Shown here: piece by piece, positions 28,293 to 37,035 of the stretch
How the letters are laid out: each line of letters starts with the position of its first letter
Numbering within the stretch: the stretch's first letter is position 1
Assembly: GCA_009996515.1 (NCBI GenBank)
Contig: JAACZV010000005.1
Coordinates: forward strand, 1 to 64,000
DNA: 64,000 nt
DNA from: Comamonadaceae bacterium
GTDB taxonomy: Bacteria; Pseudomonadota; Gammaproteobacteria; Burkholderiales; Burkholderiaceae_C
Reading direction: 5' to 3'
Program-made: the position numbers and the translations under genes
Notes under the pieces: generated by a model
Database searches by the model: none
What the model saw: only the letters and a program-made list of their open reading frames with translations
What the model was told of the DNA's origin: nothing

Positions 28293-29651
28293 TCAGCGCC
28301 TGGCGTGGTGGCGGGTCACGAGGTCCCGGTACCAATGTGCGCTGTCCTTGAGCAGGCGCTGCTGGGTCGCATAGTCGACATGGACCAGGCCAAAGCGCTT
28401 GTCGTAGCCGGAGTTCCACTCGAAGTTGTCGAGCAGACTCCAGTAGAAGTAGCCCCGCACGTCGGCACCCAGGCTCATGGCCATGGCCAGCGCCTGCAGA
28501 TGGCCGGACAGGTAGGCGATGCGCTCGGTATCCGGCACGCGGCCGTCGACGACGCGGTCGGCGTTGGCCATGCCGTTCTCGGTGATGAACATGGGCGGCG
28601 GGTTGTACTCGCGGGCCAGGCGCACCAGGTGCTGGGCGAAGACCTCGGGCACGATCTCCCAGCCCATGTCGGTGAAGCCGCGCTTGCCCGGCCCTCTGAC
28701 GGTGTTGCCGTCGGCGTCGAAGAGGCTGCGCGTATAGAAGTTGATGCCCAGGAAGTCCAGCGGCTGGCGGATGCGCTCCAGGTCGCCATCCTCAACCCTT
28801 GGCCCATCGGCGCCGACGAACTCGAGGGCATCGGCCGGATAGGCGCCCCGGAAGATGGGATCCATGTACCAGCGCACGTTCAGGCCGTCGTCGATGCGGG
28901 CCGCGCGGCGCTCGGCCTCGGCCGGCGTGGCCGGGAAGGACGGTGTGTGGTTGAGGACGATGCCGAGCTTGGTCTTGGTCAGGGCGCGCATCGCGGCGAT
29001 GGCCTCGCCGTGCGACAGCAGCAGGTGGTGGGCCACCTGCAGGCTCTCGGCCCGGCTGGCGCGGCCGGGTGCGAACTGGGCGGTTTCATAGCCCAACGTG
29101 GCCGTGCACCAGGGCTCGTTGTGGGTCGCGATGCTGGCCAGGCGGTCGCCGAAGCGGCGGGCGATCTCGGCGGCGTAGTCGGCGAAGCGGGCCACGCAGT
29201 CGCGCGACAGCCAGCCGCCCATGCTCTCGTCAAGCGCCTGCGGCAGGTCCCAGTGGTAGAGCGTCGCATGCGGTTGCAGGCCGGCCTGCAGCAATGCGTC
29301 GATGAGGCGGTCATAGAAGGCGAAGCCGGCCTCGTTCCAGGCCCCCTGCCCCAGCGGCTGCACGCGCGGCCAGGCAAAGCTGAAGCGGTAGCAGTCCAGG
29401 CCCAGGCCCTGCATCAGCGCGACGTCCTCGCGGAAGCGGTGGTAGTGGTCGCAGGCGACGTCGATGTTGGAGCCGTCCTTGATGCGGCCGGGCTGGCGGC
29501 AGAAATGGTCCCAGATCGAGGCGCCCTTGCCGCCCTCGAACGCGGCACCCTCGATCTGGGCCGCGCTGGTGGCGACGCCCCAGAGGAAGTCGGGCGGGAA
29601 GGACTGGGCGAGGACGGCGGGGTCTAGGCGAGCGGGATCGAGCAGGTTCAT
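28293..29651 (-). CDS. GH1 beta-glucosidase
   Basis: 452 residues, full-length glycoside hydrolase family 1, a cytoplasmic retaining beta-glycosidase. N-terminal signature FLWGVATSAAQIEG; acid/base Glu in ATHNEPWCT; nucleophile Glu in MFITENGMAN; aglycone region YFYWSLLDNFEWNSGYDKRFGLVHVDY. The last is typical of beta-glucosidases acting on cellobiose-like substrates. No signal peptide, so the disaccharide must be imported by a transporter not in this window. A LacI-type regulator and tandem operators lie directly upstream. Confidence 0.96.
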   Translation of the reverse strand: MNLLDPARLDPAVLAQSFPPDFLWGVATSAAQIEGAAFEGGKGASIWDHFCRQPGRIKDGSNIDVACDHYHRFREDVALMQGLGLDCYRFSFAWPRVQPLGQGAWNEAGFAFYDRLIDALLQAGLQPHATLYHWDLPQALDESMGGWLSRDCVARFADYAAEIARRFGDRLASIATHNEPWCTATLGYETAQFAPGRASRAESLQVAHHLLLSHGEAIAAMRALTKTKLGIVLNHTPSFPATPAEAERRAARIDDGLNVRWYMDPIFRGAYPADALEFVGADGPRVEDGDLERIRQPLDFLGINFYTRSLFDADGNTVRGPGKRGFTDMGWEIVPEVFAQHLVRLAREYNPPPMFITENGMANADRVVDGRVPDTERIAYLSGHLQALAMAMSLGADVRGYFYWSLLDNFEWNSGYDKRFGLVHVDYATQQRLLKDSAHWYRDLVTRHHARR

Positions 29652-29814
29652 GGCGGGCGGGAAGACCGTGCGGTGCGGCCACGGGAAGCAAGGGGCGCCG
29701 CAGACCGGGGCAAACCACCCCCTGCCTGCCGCGAAGCGTGCGGAGTCAGCCGGCGCCTCAGCGGCGCCAGCGGCACTGGATCTTTGGACCCAGTGGTTTC
29801 ATCTTGCCCGACAA

Positions 29815-29842
29815 TTGACAACGCTGTCAACAAGCGTTTTCA
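29815..29842. promoter_or_regulatory. tandem LacI-family operators upstream of the GH1 gene
   Basis: TTGACAACGCTGTCAA (29815-29830) is a near-perfect palindrome centred on CG. The overlapping TGAAAACGCTTGTT (minus strand, 29842-29829) is a second half-conserved copy. Both fit the T-G-N-A-A-N-CG-N-T-N-N-C-A pattern of LacI/CcpA-type operators. TTGACA within the first copy may also be a -35 for leftward transcription. This predicts repression of GH1 by the adjacent LacI protein. Confidence 0.6.
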
Positions 29843-29913
29843 AAGCTTGAGCCCGGGCCAGGCCGGTGCGTGGAAACGATGAGGGGCGGCGCGCGCGACC
29901 GCGCAGGGGATGC

Positions 29914-30957
29914 CTAGCGGGCCCGCGTGGAATCGCGCACGACGAGCTCGTGCGGCAGCACCTTGTGCAGTTCGGCCTCATCGGCCGCCGCGGCCATGTC
30001 GGGCCGCTGGGCGGCGACCAGCATCTCGACGGCGGCACGGGCCATCTCGGCAACCGGCTGACGCACGGTGGTCAGCGGCGGCCAGACCAGAGCCGCGGTG
30101 GGTGAATCATCGAAGCCCGCGACGGACAGCTCGCCCGGCACGGCCAGGCCCAGACGCTGCGCGGCGGCCAGCACGCCCAGCGCCATGTCGTCGTTGCTGG
30201 CGAACACGGCGGTGGGCCGTTGGCGGCGGCTCAGCAGCTGGTGGGCCGCGTCGCGACCACTGGCGAACGTGAAGGCGCCCGGCTGGACGAGTTCGGGATC
30301 GGGCTGAAGGCCGTGCGCGCGCAGCGCGTTGACGAAGCCCTGGTAGCGCAGCCCGCTGGCCGACTGGTCCGGCGGGCCCTTGATGAAGGCGATGCGCTGG
30401 TGGCCCAGGCTGAGCAGCAGGTTGGTGATCTCCTCGGCCGCATGCACGTCGTCCATGCGCACGGAGGGCACGCCGCTCAGGTCGTGTTCGGGCGACATCA
30501 GCACGCAGGGCGTGCCGCTCTCGCGCAGCGCGGCCAGCACCTCGGGGTTGTCGCACAGCGGCGGCGTCAGGATCATGCCGTCGGGCCGCAGCGCCAGCAC
30601 CATGCGGTCGATCTGCTGGCGCAGATCCGGTGCGTCGTTGTGCAGCGACTCCACCACGAGGTGGTAGCCCAGCTCACGGCAGCGCAGCGTGGCCCCTTGC
30701 TGCACGCTGCCGACGAAGCTCGCGCTGGGGTCGTAATAGAGCAGGCCGATCAGGAAGGAGCGGCCGCCGGCGAGGCTGCGCGCCGACTGCTTGGGCCGGT
30801 AGCGCAGCGCCTCCACCACCTTGAGCACTTGATCCCGGGTGCTTTCATGGACACCGGGCTCATGGTTGAGCACGCGCGACACCGTCTTGATCGATACGCC
30901 CGCCTCGCGGGCCACATCGACGATGGTGGGGCTGGCGCCGCGCGAACTCATCGTCAC
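29914..30957 (-). CDS. LacI-family transcriptional repressor
   Basis: 347 residues. The N-terminal helix-turn-helix is PTIVDVAREAGVSIKTVSRVLNHEPGVHESTRD with the hinge helix LRYRPKQSARSLAGG. The C-terminal part is a periplasmic-binding-protein-like sugar-binding domain (LIGLLYYDPSAS, VFASNDDMALGVLAA, VAGFDDSPTAALVWPPLTTVRQP). Encoded just upstream of the GH1 gene, with operators in between, so it probably senses a beta-glucoside. It follows the HU gene by 6 nt and may be co-transcribed with it. Confidence 0.95.
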   Translation of the reverse strand: MTMSSRGASPTIVDVAREAGVSIKTVSRVLNHEPGVHESTRDQVLKVVEALRYRPKQSARSLAGGRSFLIGLLYYDPSASFVGSVQQGATLRCRELGYHLVVESLHNDAPDLRQQIDRMVLALRPDGMILTPPLCDNPEVLAALRESGTPCVLMSPEHDLSGVPSVRMDDVHAAEEITNLLLSLGHQRIAFIKGPPDQSASGLRYQGFVNALRAHGLQPDPELVQPGAFTFASGRDAAHQLLSRRQRPTAVFASNDDMALGVLAAAQRLGLAVPGELSVAGFDDSPTAALVWPPLTTVRQPVAEMARAAVEMLVAAQRPDMAAAADEAELHKVLPHELVVRDSTRAR

Positions 30958-30963
30958 GAAGAA

Positions 30964-31305
30964 TTACTTCTTCTTGGCCTTGACGGCAGGCTTGGCGGCG
31001 GGCTTGGCAGCGGCCTTCTTGGCGGCGGCCTTGGGATCCACGGCGGCCTTGAAGCCGGCGCCCGGGGTGAACTTGGGCAGCTTGGCAGCGGCGATCTTGA
31101 TCTTCGCGCCGGTGCTGGGGTTCACGCCGTTACGTGCAGCACGGGCGTGCTGCTTGAAGGAGCCGAAGCCCGGGATCGACACCGCACCACCCTTTTTGAC
31201 GGTGGTGACGATGGCGTCCAGCAGGGTTTCGAGGACGCGGCCGGCTTCGGCCTTGCTCAGCTCGTGCTTGGCGGCCAGGTGTTCGATCAGATCGGTCTTG
31301 TTCAT
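30964..31305 (-). CDS. HU-family DNA-binding protein with Lys/Ala-rich tail
   Basis: 113 residues. Residues 1-90 are a standard HU/IHF fold (MNKTDLIEHLAAKHELSKAE, VSIPGFGSFKQHARAARNG with the DNA-binding arm NPSTGAKI). The last 25 or so residues are a repeated Ala/Lys/Pro extension (KKAAAKPAAKPAVKAKKK) like histone H1 tails. It would add non-specific DNA compaction. An upstream ATG at 31323 is less likely. The LacI gene follows 6 nt downstream, an unusual pairing. Confidence 0.93.
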   Translation of the reverse strand: MNKTDLIEHLAAKHELSKAEAGRVLETLLDAIVTTVKKGGAVSIPGFGSFKQHARAARNGVNPSTGAKIKIAAAKLPKFTPGAGFKAAVDPKAAAKKAAAKPAAKPAVKAKKK

Positions 31306-31407
31306 GCGGGGGGTCTCGTTCAAAACGCGCCCGAACGGCTCGGGCGGCGCGATTGTGGCTTATCGCGGCCGGCATACAGTCCCGGCTAAGCCCTGTATCC
31401 ATCGCCG

Positions 31408-33474
31408 ATGCCGCAGCCCGTCCACTTTGCCTCGCTACTCGACGCCTTGCCCCAGCAGGTCTGGCAGGCCGACACCCAGGGCCACCTGCTGTGGATGAAC
31501 GCCCGTCTGGCCGAGGCCCTGGAGCACCCGGCGCTGCCGTCGCCGCTGGCCCGCTGGCTGCATGCGGACGACCGCACGACCTTCGAGGCGCGCTGGGCCC
31601 AGGCCCAGCAAGACGGCCGTTTCGAGATGGAATACCGGCTGGGCGAGCGCTGGGTGCTGGCCCAGGCCCAGCGCCTGCCGGACTCGGCGCTGTGGCTGGG
31701 CACGCACACCGACATCAGCGCCCATCGCGCGGCCGAGGAACGGCTGCGCGAGGCCGACGAGGTCTGGAAGCTGGCGCTGGAATGCAGCGGTGACGGCGTC
31801 TGGGACTGGCATGTGCAGGCCGGCGTGGAGTATTTCTCCGAGCGCTATCTGCGGCTGCACGGCTTCGAGCCCGGCGACGTCGACGCGACGCCGGAGGCCT
31901 TCGACGCGCGCACCCACCCGGACGACCTGGCCCAGATGGCGCATGACCGCGAGGCGCATTTCTCCGGCCGCACGCCGCTGTACCGCAACGAGCATCGCGT
32001 GCTGGCGCGTGACGGCAGCTGGAAATGGGTGCTCAGCCGCGGCATGGTCATCGCGCGCGACGCCGAGGGCCGGCCCTTGCGCATGGTGGGCACGCACACC
32101 GACATCACCGACCGCAAGCGCCAGGAGGCCCAGGTCTGGCGGCAGGCCCGCGTCGACACGCTGACCGGCCTGCCCAACCGCCGCTCGCTGCGCGAGCGCA
32201 TCGAGCGCGCGCTGTCGCTGCGGGCGATGCGTGGGGAGGAGCTGGCCATCATGTTCGTGGACCTCGACCATTTCAAGGAGGTCAACGACACGCTGGGCCA
32301 CGACGTCGGCGACGCGCTGCTGGTGCAGGTAGCCGCGCGCATGCAGGACTGCCTGCCGTCGGGCGGCATCGTCGCGCGCATGGGCGGCGACGAATTCACC
32401 GTGCTGCTGGCGGCGCGCGACGGGGCCGCGGCGGCCCAGCGCCTGGGGCAGGATCTGCTGGAGGCGCTGTCGGCCAGCTTCGACATCGGCGGCGAGCGCG
32501 TCTATGTGTCGGCCAGCATAGGCGTCAGCCTGGCGCCGCGCGACGGGCTGGAGATCGAGGACTTGTTCAAGCATGCCGACCAGGCGCTGTACGAGGCCAA
32601 GGGCGCCGGGCGCAACCGCATGCGCCTGTTCACGCCGGCGCTGCACGAGGCCGCACAGCGGCGCGCGCGGCTGGCGGCGGAGCTGCGGCAGGCCCTGCCG
32701 CTGGGGCAGTTCAGCCTGGTCTACCAGCCCATCCTGTCGCTGCGCGAACCGGGCACGCCGCCGCGCAAGGCCGAGGCCCTGCTGCGCTGGCATCACCCGC
32801 AGCTGGGCGACGTCAGCCCGGCGCAGTTCATCCCGGTCGCCGAGGCCAGCGGCCTCATCGTCGACATCGGCGACTGGGTCTTCCGCGCGGCCGCCGCACA
32901 GGCCCTGGCCTGGCGCGCGGCGGGGCATGTCGGCTTCCAGATCGGCATCAACAAGTCGCCGGTGCAGTTCCTCAGCGAACGCAGCCATCGCGTGCAGCCC
33001 GACTGGCCCACCCACCTGCGCGGCCTGGGGCTGCCGGGCGATGCGCTGGCCATCGAGATCACCGAGGGCCTGCTGCTGGAGCGCGACGAGGCGGTGGCCG
33101 AGCGGCTGCGGGCACTGCGGGCGGCGGGCCTGTCCATCTCGCTGGACGACTTCGGCACCGGCTACTCGTCGCTGAGCTATCTGCAGCATCACGAGATCGA
33201 CACGGTGAAGATAGACCGCAGCTTCGTCGCCGGGCTGGAAAGCGGCGGCAAGGCGCTGGCGCTGTGCCGGGCCATCGTCACGATGGCCCATGAGCTGGGC
33301 ATGGAGGTGGTGGCCGAGGGCGTGGAAACCGAGGCGCAGGTGCTGGCGCTGCGGGCCATGGGCTGCGACTGGGGGCAGGGATGGTGGTTTGGGAGGGGGG
33401 TGCCAGCGCAAGAGTTTGAGCAGCGGTGGTTTGGCGCCTCAACTGCGGGCTCGGTTTCCGCCACCACGCGCTGA
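31408..33474 (+). CDS. PAS-PAS-GGDEF-EAL cyclic-di-GMP enzyme
   Basis: 688 residues, soluble. Two PAS domains (about 10-110 and 115-235, the second PAS_3-like with FSERYLRLHGFEPGD and a DITDRKRQE exit) precede an intact GGDEF (ARMGGDEFTVLLA) and an EAL domain. The EAL domain keeps AEALLRW, ITEGLLLE, DDFGTGYSSLSY, KIDRSFV and AEGVETEAQ, but has INKSPVQF where many have VNLS. It stands alone, diverging from the HU gene. The sequence does not tell which activity dominates. Confidence 0.95.
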   Translation: MPQPVHFASLLDALPQQVWQADTQGHLLWMNARLAEALEHPALPSPLARWLHADDRTTFEARWAQAQQDGRFEMEYRLGERWVLAQAQRLPDSALWLGTHTDISAHRAAEERLREADEVWKLALECSGDGVWDWHVQAGVEYFSERYLRLHGFEPGDVDATPEAFDARTHPDDLAQMAHDREAHFSGRTPLYRNEHRVLARDGSWKWVLSRGMVIARDAEGRPLRMVGTHTDITDRKRQEAQVWRQARVDTLTGLPNRRSLRERIERALSLRAMRGEELAIMFVDLDHFKEVNDTLGHDVGDALLVQVAARMQDCLPSGGIVARMGGDEFTVLLAARDGAAAAQRLGQDLLEALSASFDIGGERVYVSASIGVSLAPRDGLEIEDLFKHADQALYEAKGAGRNRMRLFTPALHEAAQRRARLAAELRQALPLGQFSLVYQPILSLREPGTPPRKAEALLRWHHPQLGDVSPAQFIPVAEASGLIVDIGDWVFRAAAAQALAWRAAGHVGFQIGINKSPVQFLSERSHRVQPDWPTHLRGLGLPGDALAIEITEGLLLERDEAVAERLRALRAAGLSISLDDFGTGYSSLSYLQHHEIDTVKIDRSFVAGLESGGKALALCRAIVTMAHELGMEVVAEGVETEAQVLALRAMGCDWGQGWWFGRGVPAQEFEQRWFGASTAGSVSATTR

Positions 33475-33571
33475 AGCGCCCATCGAGGGCGCATCAGCGG
33501 GGACTCGGTCACCTCCGGCGACCCCGGCGGCCGGCAACGCGCCAGAGGCGCGAAGCCTTCACCGAGGCGTC

Positions 33572-33593
33572 GGACAAGCCGCAGGGCTTGTCC
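33572..33593. other. perfect 9-bp hairpin in the gap before tRNA-Leu
   Basis: GGACAAGCC and GGCTTGTCC flank a GCAG loop. It lies in a 166-nt non-coding stretch between the GGDEF-EAL stop and the tRNA terminator that also holds shorter inverted repeats (for example GCGCCC/GGGCGC at 33476-33492). No T-run follows, so it is not a classical terminator. Purpose unknown. Confidence 0.4.
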
Positions 33594-33642
33594 TCGGTCC
33601 CCGGTGACACGCCTTTCGAGCCCTCTCCTGGGCCCAAACGCA

Positions 33643-33670
33643 AAAGGCCAGCACTTGCGTGCTGGCCTTT
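33643..33670 (-). terminator. bidirectional terminator downstream of tRNA-Leu
   Basis: A 12-bp stem (AAAGGCCAGCAC / GTGCTGGCCTTT) with a 4-nt loop, followed by T-rich sequence on both strands. It starts 6 nt after the tRNA CCA end on the minus strand and can also stop rightward transcription. Confidence 0.85.
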
Positions 33671-33676
33671 CTTGTT

Positions 33677-33761
<85 letters not shown>

Positions 33762-33813
33762 TTTCAGGAGCCTCGCAGTATAGCCTGGTTTTTCGGCTCC
33801 TGGAAGAACTTCG

Positions 33814-35325
33814 TCAAATTTCGAACTTCACGCCCTGGGCCAACGGCAGCTCGCTGGAGTAGTTCACCGTGTTGGTGGTGCGGCGCATATAGGCCTTCCA
33901 CGCGTCCGAGCCGCTCTCGCGGCCGCCGCCGGTCTCCTTCTCGCCGCCGAAGGCGCCGCCGATCTCCGCACCGGACGTGCCGATGTTGACGTTGGCGATG
34001 CCGCAGTCGCTGCCCGCGGCGCTCATGAAGCGCTCGGCCTCGCGCAGGTCGGTCGTGAAGATCGCCGAGGACAGGCCTTGCGGCACGCCGTTCTGCAGCT
34101 CGATGGCCTCTTCCAGCGTCGAGTACTTCAGCGTGTACAGGATGGGCGCGAAGGTCTCGTGACAAACCACCTCGGTCTGCGCCGGCATGCGCACCAGCGC
34201 CGGCGCGGCGTAGAAGGCCTCGGGGAAGCGCTGCTCCAGCGCGCGCTCGCCGCCGCTGACCTGGCCGCCCTGCTCGCGCGCCGCCTTCAATGCCGACTGC
34301 ATCGCGTCGAAGGCCTGGGCGTCGATCAGCGGGCCGATCAGCGTGCCCTGCTCCAGCGGCGAGCCTATGGGCAGCTGGGCGCGGGCGCGCTCCAGGCGCT
34401 CGACCAGCGCGTCGTGGATGCTTTCATGCGCGATGACGCGGCGCGTCGTCGTGCAGCGCTGGCCGGCCGTGCCGTAGGCACCGAACAGGATGCCGCGCAC
34501 GGCCAGGTCCAGGTCGGCGCTGGGCGTCACGATGATGGCGTTGTTGCCGCCCAGCTCCAGCAGGCAGCGGCCGAAGCGCGCCGCGACGCGCGGGCCGACG
34601 GCGCGGCCCATGCGGGTGGAGCCGGTGGCGGAGACCAGCGCCACGCGGGCATCGTCCACCAGCGCCTCGCCCACGTCGGCCCGGCCGATGACCAGCTCCG
34701 ACAGGCCGTCCGGCGCGGCATGGCCGGCGGCGCGGTAGGCCTTCAGCGCACGCTCGAACAGCGCCTGCGTGGCCAGCGCCGTCAGCGGCGTCTTCTCGGA
34801 CGGCTTCCAGACGCAGGCATCGCCGGCCACCAGCGCCAGCGCCGAGTTCCAGGCCCACACGGCCACCGGGAAGTTGAAGGCCGAGATGATGCCCACGACG
34901 CCCAGCGGCAGCCACTGCTCCATCATGCGGTGGCCGGGGCGCTCGCTGGCGATGGTCAAGCCGTGCAGCTGGCGGGACAGACCGACGGCGAACTCGCAGA
35001 TGTCGATCATTTCCTGGACTTCGCCCAGGCCTTCGCTGGTGACCTTGCCCGCCTCGATGGAGACGAGTTGCGCCAGCTGCGCCTTGTGGGCGCGCAGCTC
35101 TTCGCCGAACAGGCGCACCAGTTCGCCGCGCTTGGGAGCGGGCACCACGCGCCAGGCCTTGAAGGCCTCATGCGCACGGCCCACGGCGGCCTTCATGTCG
35201 GCGGCACTGGCGGTGGGCAGCTGGGCCAGCACGCCGCCATCTATGGGCGAGCGCACGGTCAGGTCGCCGCCGGCCGGCAGCTGCACGCCCAGGGCGTCGA
35301 GAACGGAGAGGGTTTGTTGCTTCAT
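33814..35325 (-). CDS. aldehyde dehydrogenase, probable 2-aminoadipate-6-semialdehyde dehydrogenase (ALDH7-like)
   Basis: About 503 residues of the ALDH superfamily. The catalytic Cys is in GTAGQRCTTTRR, the general base Glu in LLELGGNNAII, the cofactor loop in ATGSTRMG, and the C-terminal GGREXGSDAWKAYMRR pattern is typical of ALDH7 (antiquitin/AmaB). The gene follows the saccharopine-dehydrogenase-like gene by 12 nt, so together they would take lysine-derived semialdehyde to 2-aminoadipate. Start 35325 is preferred (weak AAAGA, 9 nt upstream); 35334 is an alternative. The lysine role is inferred from subfamily and context. Confidence 0.88.
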   Translation of the reverse strand: MKQQTLSVLDALGVQLPAGGDLTVRSPIDGGVLAQLPTASAADMKAAVGRAHEAFKAWRVVPAPKRGELVRLFGEELRAHKAQLAQLVSIEAGKVTSEGLGEVQEMIDICEFAVGLSRQLHGLTIASERPGHRMMEQWLPLGVVGIISAFNFPVAVWAWNSALALVAGDACVWKPSEKTPLTALATQALFERALKAYRAAGHAAPDGLSELVIGRADVGEALVDDARVALVSATGSTRMGRAVGPRVAARFGRCLLELGGNNAIIVTPSADLDLAVRGILFGAYGTAGQRCTTTRRVIAHESIHDALVERLERARAQLPIGSPLEQGTLIGPLIDAQAFDAMQSALKAAREQGGQVSGGERALEQRFPEAFYAAPALVRMPAQTEVVCHETFAPILYTLKYSTLEEAIELQNGVPQGLSSAIFTTDLREAERFMSAAGSDCGIANVNIGTSGAEIGGAFGGEKETGGGRESGSDAWKAYMRRTTNTVNYSSELPLAQGVKFEI

Positions 35326-35337
35326 GGCGGGCATTCT

Positions 35338-36432
35338 TTACGAGATGGATTCCACCTGGCGGCTTTGCTGGTAAGCCGAGCCGAAGCGGTTGGCGAGGAA
35401 GTCGGGCAGCGCGACCTCTTCCTGGCGGATGAATCCGCGCTGCGGCAGCTTGCCCTCGCGGAACAGGTCCACGGCGGCGCAGATGCCGGCGGCCGTCGTG
35501 ATCTGGATGGCCGACAGCGGCTGGGCACCGTCGCGCGTCGCGAAGATCTTGCGTGCGAACACCTCCTGCAGCAGCACGCCGTTCTTCCTGCCGGACACGG
35601 TCACGAACACCAGCACCACGTCCTGCATGGTGGCCGGCATGCTCTTGCGCATGATGTCCTTGAGCTTCTCCTGGTCGCCGGCCAGCGCCAGGTCTTCCAG
35701 CAGGAACTTCATCAGGTCGCGGTGGCCGGGGTAGCGCACGGTCTTGTAGTCCAGGTTCTTGACCTTGCCGGCCCAGGTCTCGCACAGCGTGCCCAGACCA
35801 CCCGAGGTGTTGAAGGCCTCGTACTCGACGCCGTCCAGCGAGAAATGCTCCAGGCCTTCCAGCGGAAGGGCCGAGATGAACTCGCCGCCATGGATGGCCT
35901 CGCAGGGGTGGCAGTACTCGTTGATCAGGCCGTCCACCGACCAGGTCAGGTTGTATTTCAGCTTGTTGGTCGGGAAGGCCGGCAGCGCGCCCACGCGCAT
36001 CTGCACGTCGCGCACCTCGTCGAACTGCTTGGCCAGGTGGTGGGCGACGATGCCGATGAAGCCCGGCGCCAGGCCGCACTGCGGCATGAAGGCGGTCTTG
36101 GCGTCCTTGGCCATGGCCTTGATGGCCTTGGTCGCGGCCACGTCCTCGGTCAGGTCGAAGTAGTGACAGCCGCATTCCAGCGCCAGCTCGGCCGCCGTGA
36201 TGGCCAGGTGGTAGGGCAGCGCGTTGACGACGGCGTCCTTGCCGCGCAGCTGGGCGGCCAGAGCGGCGCGATTGTTCGTGTCGACCTCGGCCGTCGCGAT
36301 GCCTTCGTCGGCCAGCACCTTCAGGTAGCCGGCGCTCTTGTCCAGCACCGTGACCTGGTAGTCGCCGGTGGCGTGCAGCAGGCGGGCGATGGTCTGGCCG
36401 ATGTGGCCGGCGCCGAGCAGGGCGATCTTCAT
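35338..36432 (-). CDS. saccharopine dehydrogenase family protein (lysine catabolism)
   Basis: 364 residues. A Rossmann nucleotide-binding start (MKIALLGAGHIGQTIARLL) is followed by the family segments VVNALPYHLAITAAELALE, CGLAPGFIGIVAHHL, KYNLTWSVDGLINEY and AFNTSGGLGTLCETW. This resembles the single-domain saccharopine/lysine-6-dehydrogenase group. It precedes the ALDH7-like gene and is divergent from an Lrp/AsnC regulator, a classic arrangement for an amino-acid catabolic operon. The start has a GGAG site. It could produce 2-aminoadipate semialdehyde either from saccharopine or from lysine directly. Confidence 0.9.
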   Translation of the reverse strand: MKIALLGAGHIGQTIARLLHATGDYQVTVLDKSAGYLKVLADEGIATAEVDTNNRAALAAQLRGKDAVVNALPYHLAITAAELALECGCHYFDLTEDVAATKAIKAMAKDAKTAFMPQCGLAPGFIGIVAHHLAKQFDEVRDVQMRVGALPAFPTNKLKYNLTWSVDGLINEYCHPCEAIHGGEFISALPLEGLEHFSLDGVEYEAFNTSGGLGTLCETWAGKVKNLDYKTVRYPGHRDLMKFLLEDLALAGDQEKLKDIMRKSMPATMQDVVLVFVTVSGRKNGVLLQEVFARKIFATRDGAQPLSAIQITTAAGICAAVDLFREGKLPQRGFIRQEEVALPDFLANRFGSAYQQSRQVESIS

Positions 36433-36552
36433 GGGGTACTCCAGGCAGGGTTTCAGTTGGGCCGCACTCTAGGCAGGGTCGATGACGAAAAAAAGCAATA
36501 CTCCGACGAAATCAATTGCTGAATCGACGAATCGTCGCGATGATTTGCCACT

Positions 36553-37017
36553 ATGGATGATTCACGGGTAAACCCGCCCCTGGTGGCGGACGATCTCGAC
36601 CGCCGTCTGATCCTGCTGCTGCAGGCCAATGCGCGCGAGAGCACCGCGCTGCTGGCGCGCAAGCTGGGCGTGGCGCGCACCACGGTCGTCGCGCGACTGG
36701 CAAGGCTGGAGGCCAGCGGCCGCATCGTGGGCTACACGGCGCGGCTGGGCGGCGATGCGGCCGGGCGCAGCGTCCAGGCCTTCGTGGGCATCAGCGTCAG
36801 CCCCAAGGCCGGCCGCGAGGTGGTCAAGCGCCTGGCCGAGCTGCCCGAGCTGCGCCAGCTGGCGTCGGTCAGCGGCGAATTCGACTACATGGCGCTGCTG
36901 CGGGCCGACACTACGGCCCGGCTCGACGCGCTGCTCGACGAGATCCGCGAGATCGACGGCGTGCTGCGCACCAACAGCTCGGTCGTGCTCGCGCTGCGCG
37001 TCGACCGCCAGACCTGA
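36553..37017 (+). CDS. Lrp/AsnC-family transcriptional regulator
   Basis: 154 residues. Helix-turn-helix at the N-terminus (LDRRLILLLQANARESTALLARKLGVARTTVVARL) followed by an amino-acid-binding RAM domain (AFVGISVSPKAGREVVKRLAELPELRQLASVSGEFDYMALL). Divergent from the lysine-degradation pair; the 120-nt gap is AT-rich for this genome and likely holds its binding sites. Lysine is the probable effector by context. GATGAT ends 8 nt before the start and there is no Shine-Dalgarno. Confidence 0.93.
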   Translation: MDDSRVNPPLVADDLDRRLILLLQANARESTALLARKLGVARTTVVARLARLEASGRIVGYTARLGGDAAGRSVQAFVGISVSPKAGREVVKRLAELPELRQLASVSGEFDYMALLRADTTARLDALLDEIREIDGVLRTNSSVVLALRVDRQT

Positions 37018-37035
37018 CCCTCACGGAGATTCACG

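Noticed and set aside
28157-28351. 64-codon plus-strand frame in the gap before the GH1 gene
   Set aside because: No ribosome site, no similarity to known proteins, and it overlaps the conserved end of GH1.
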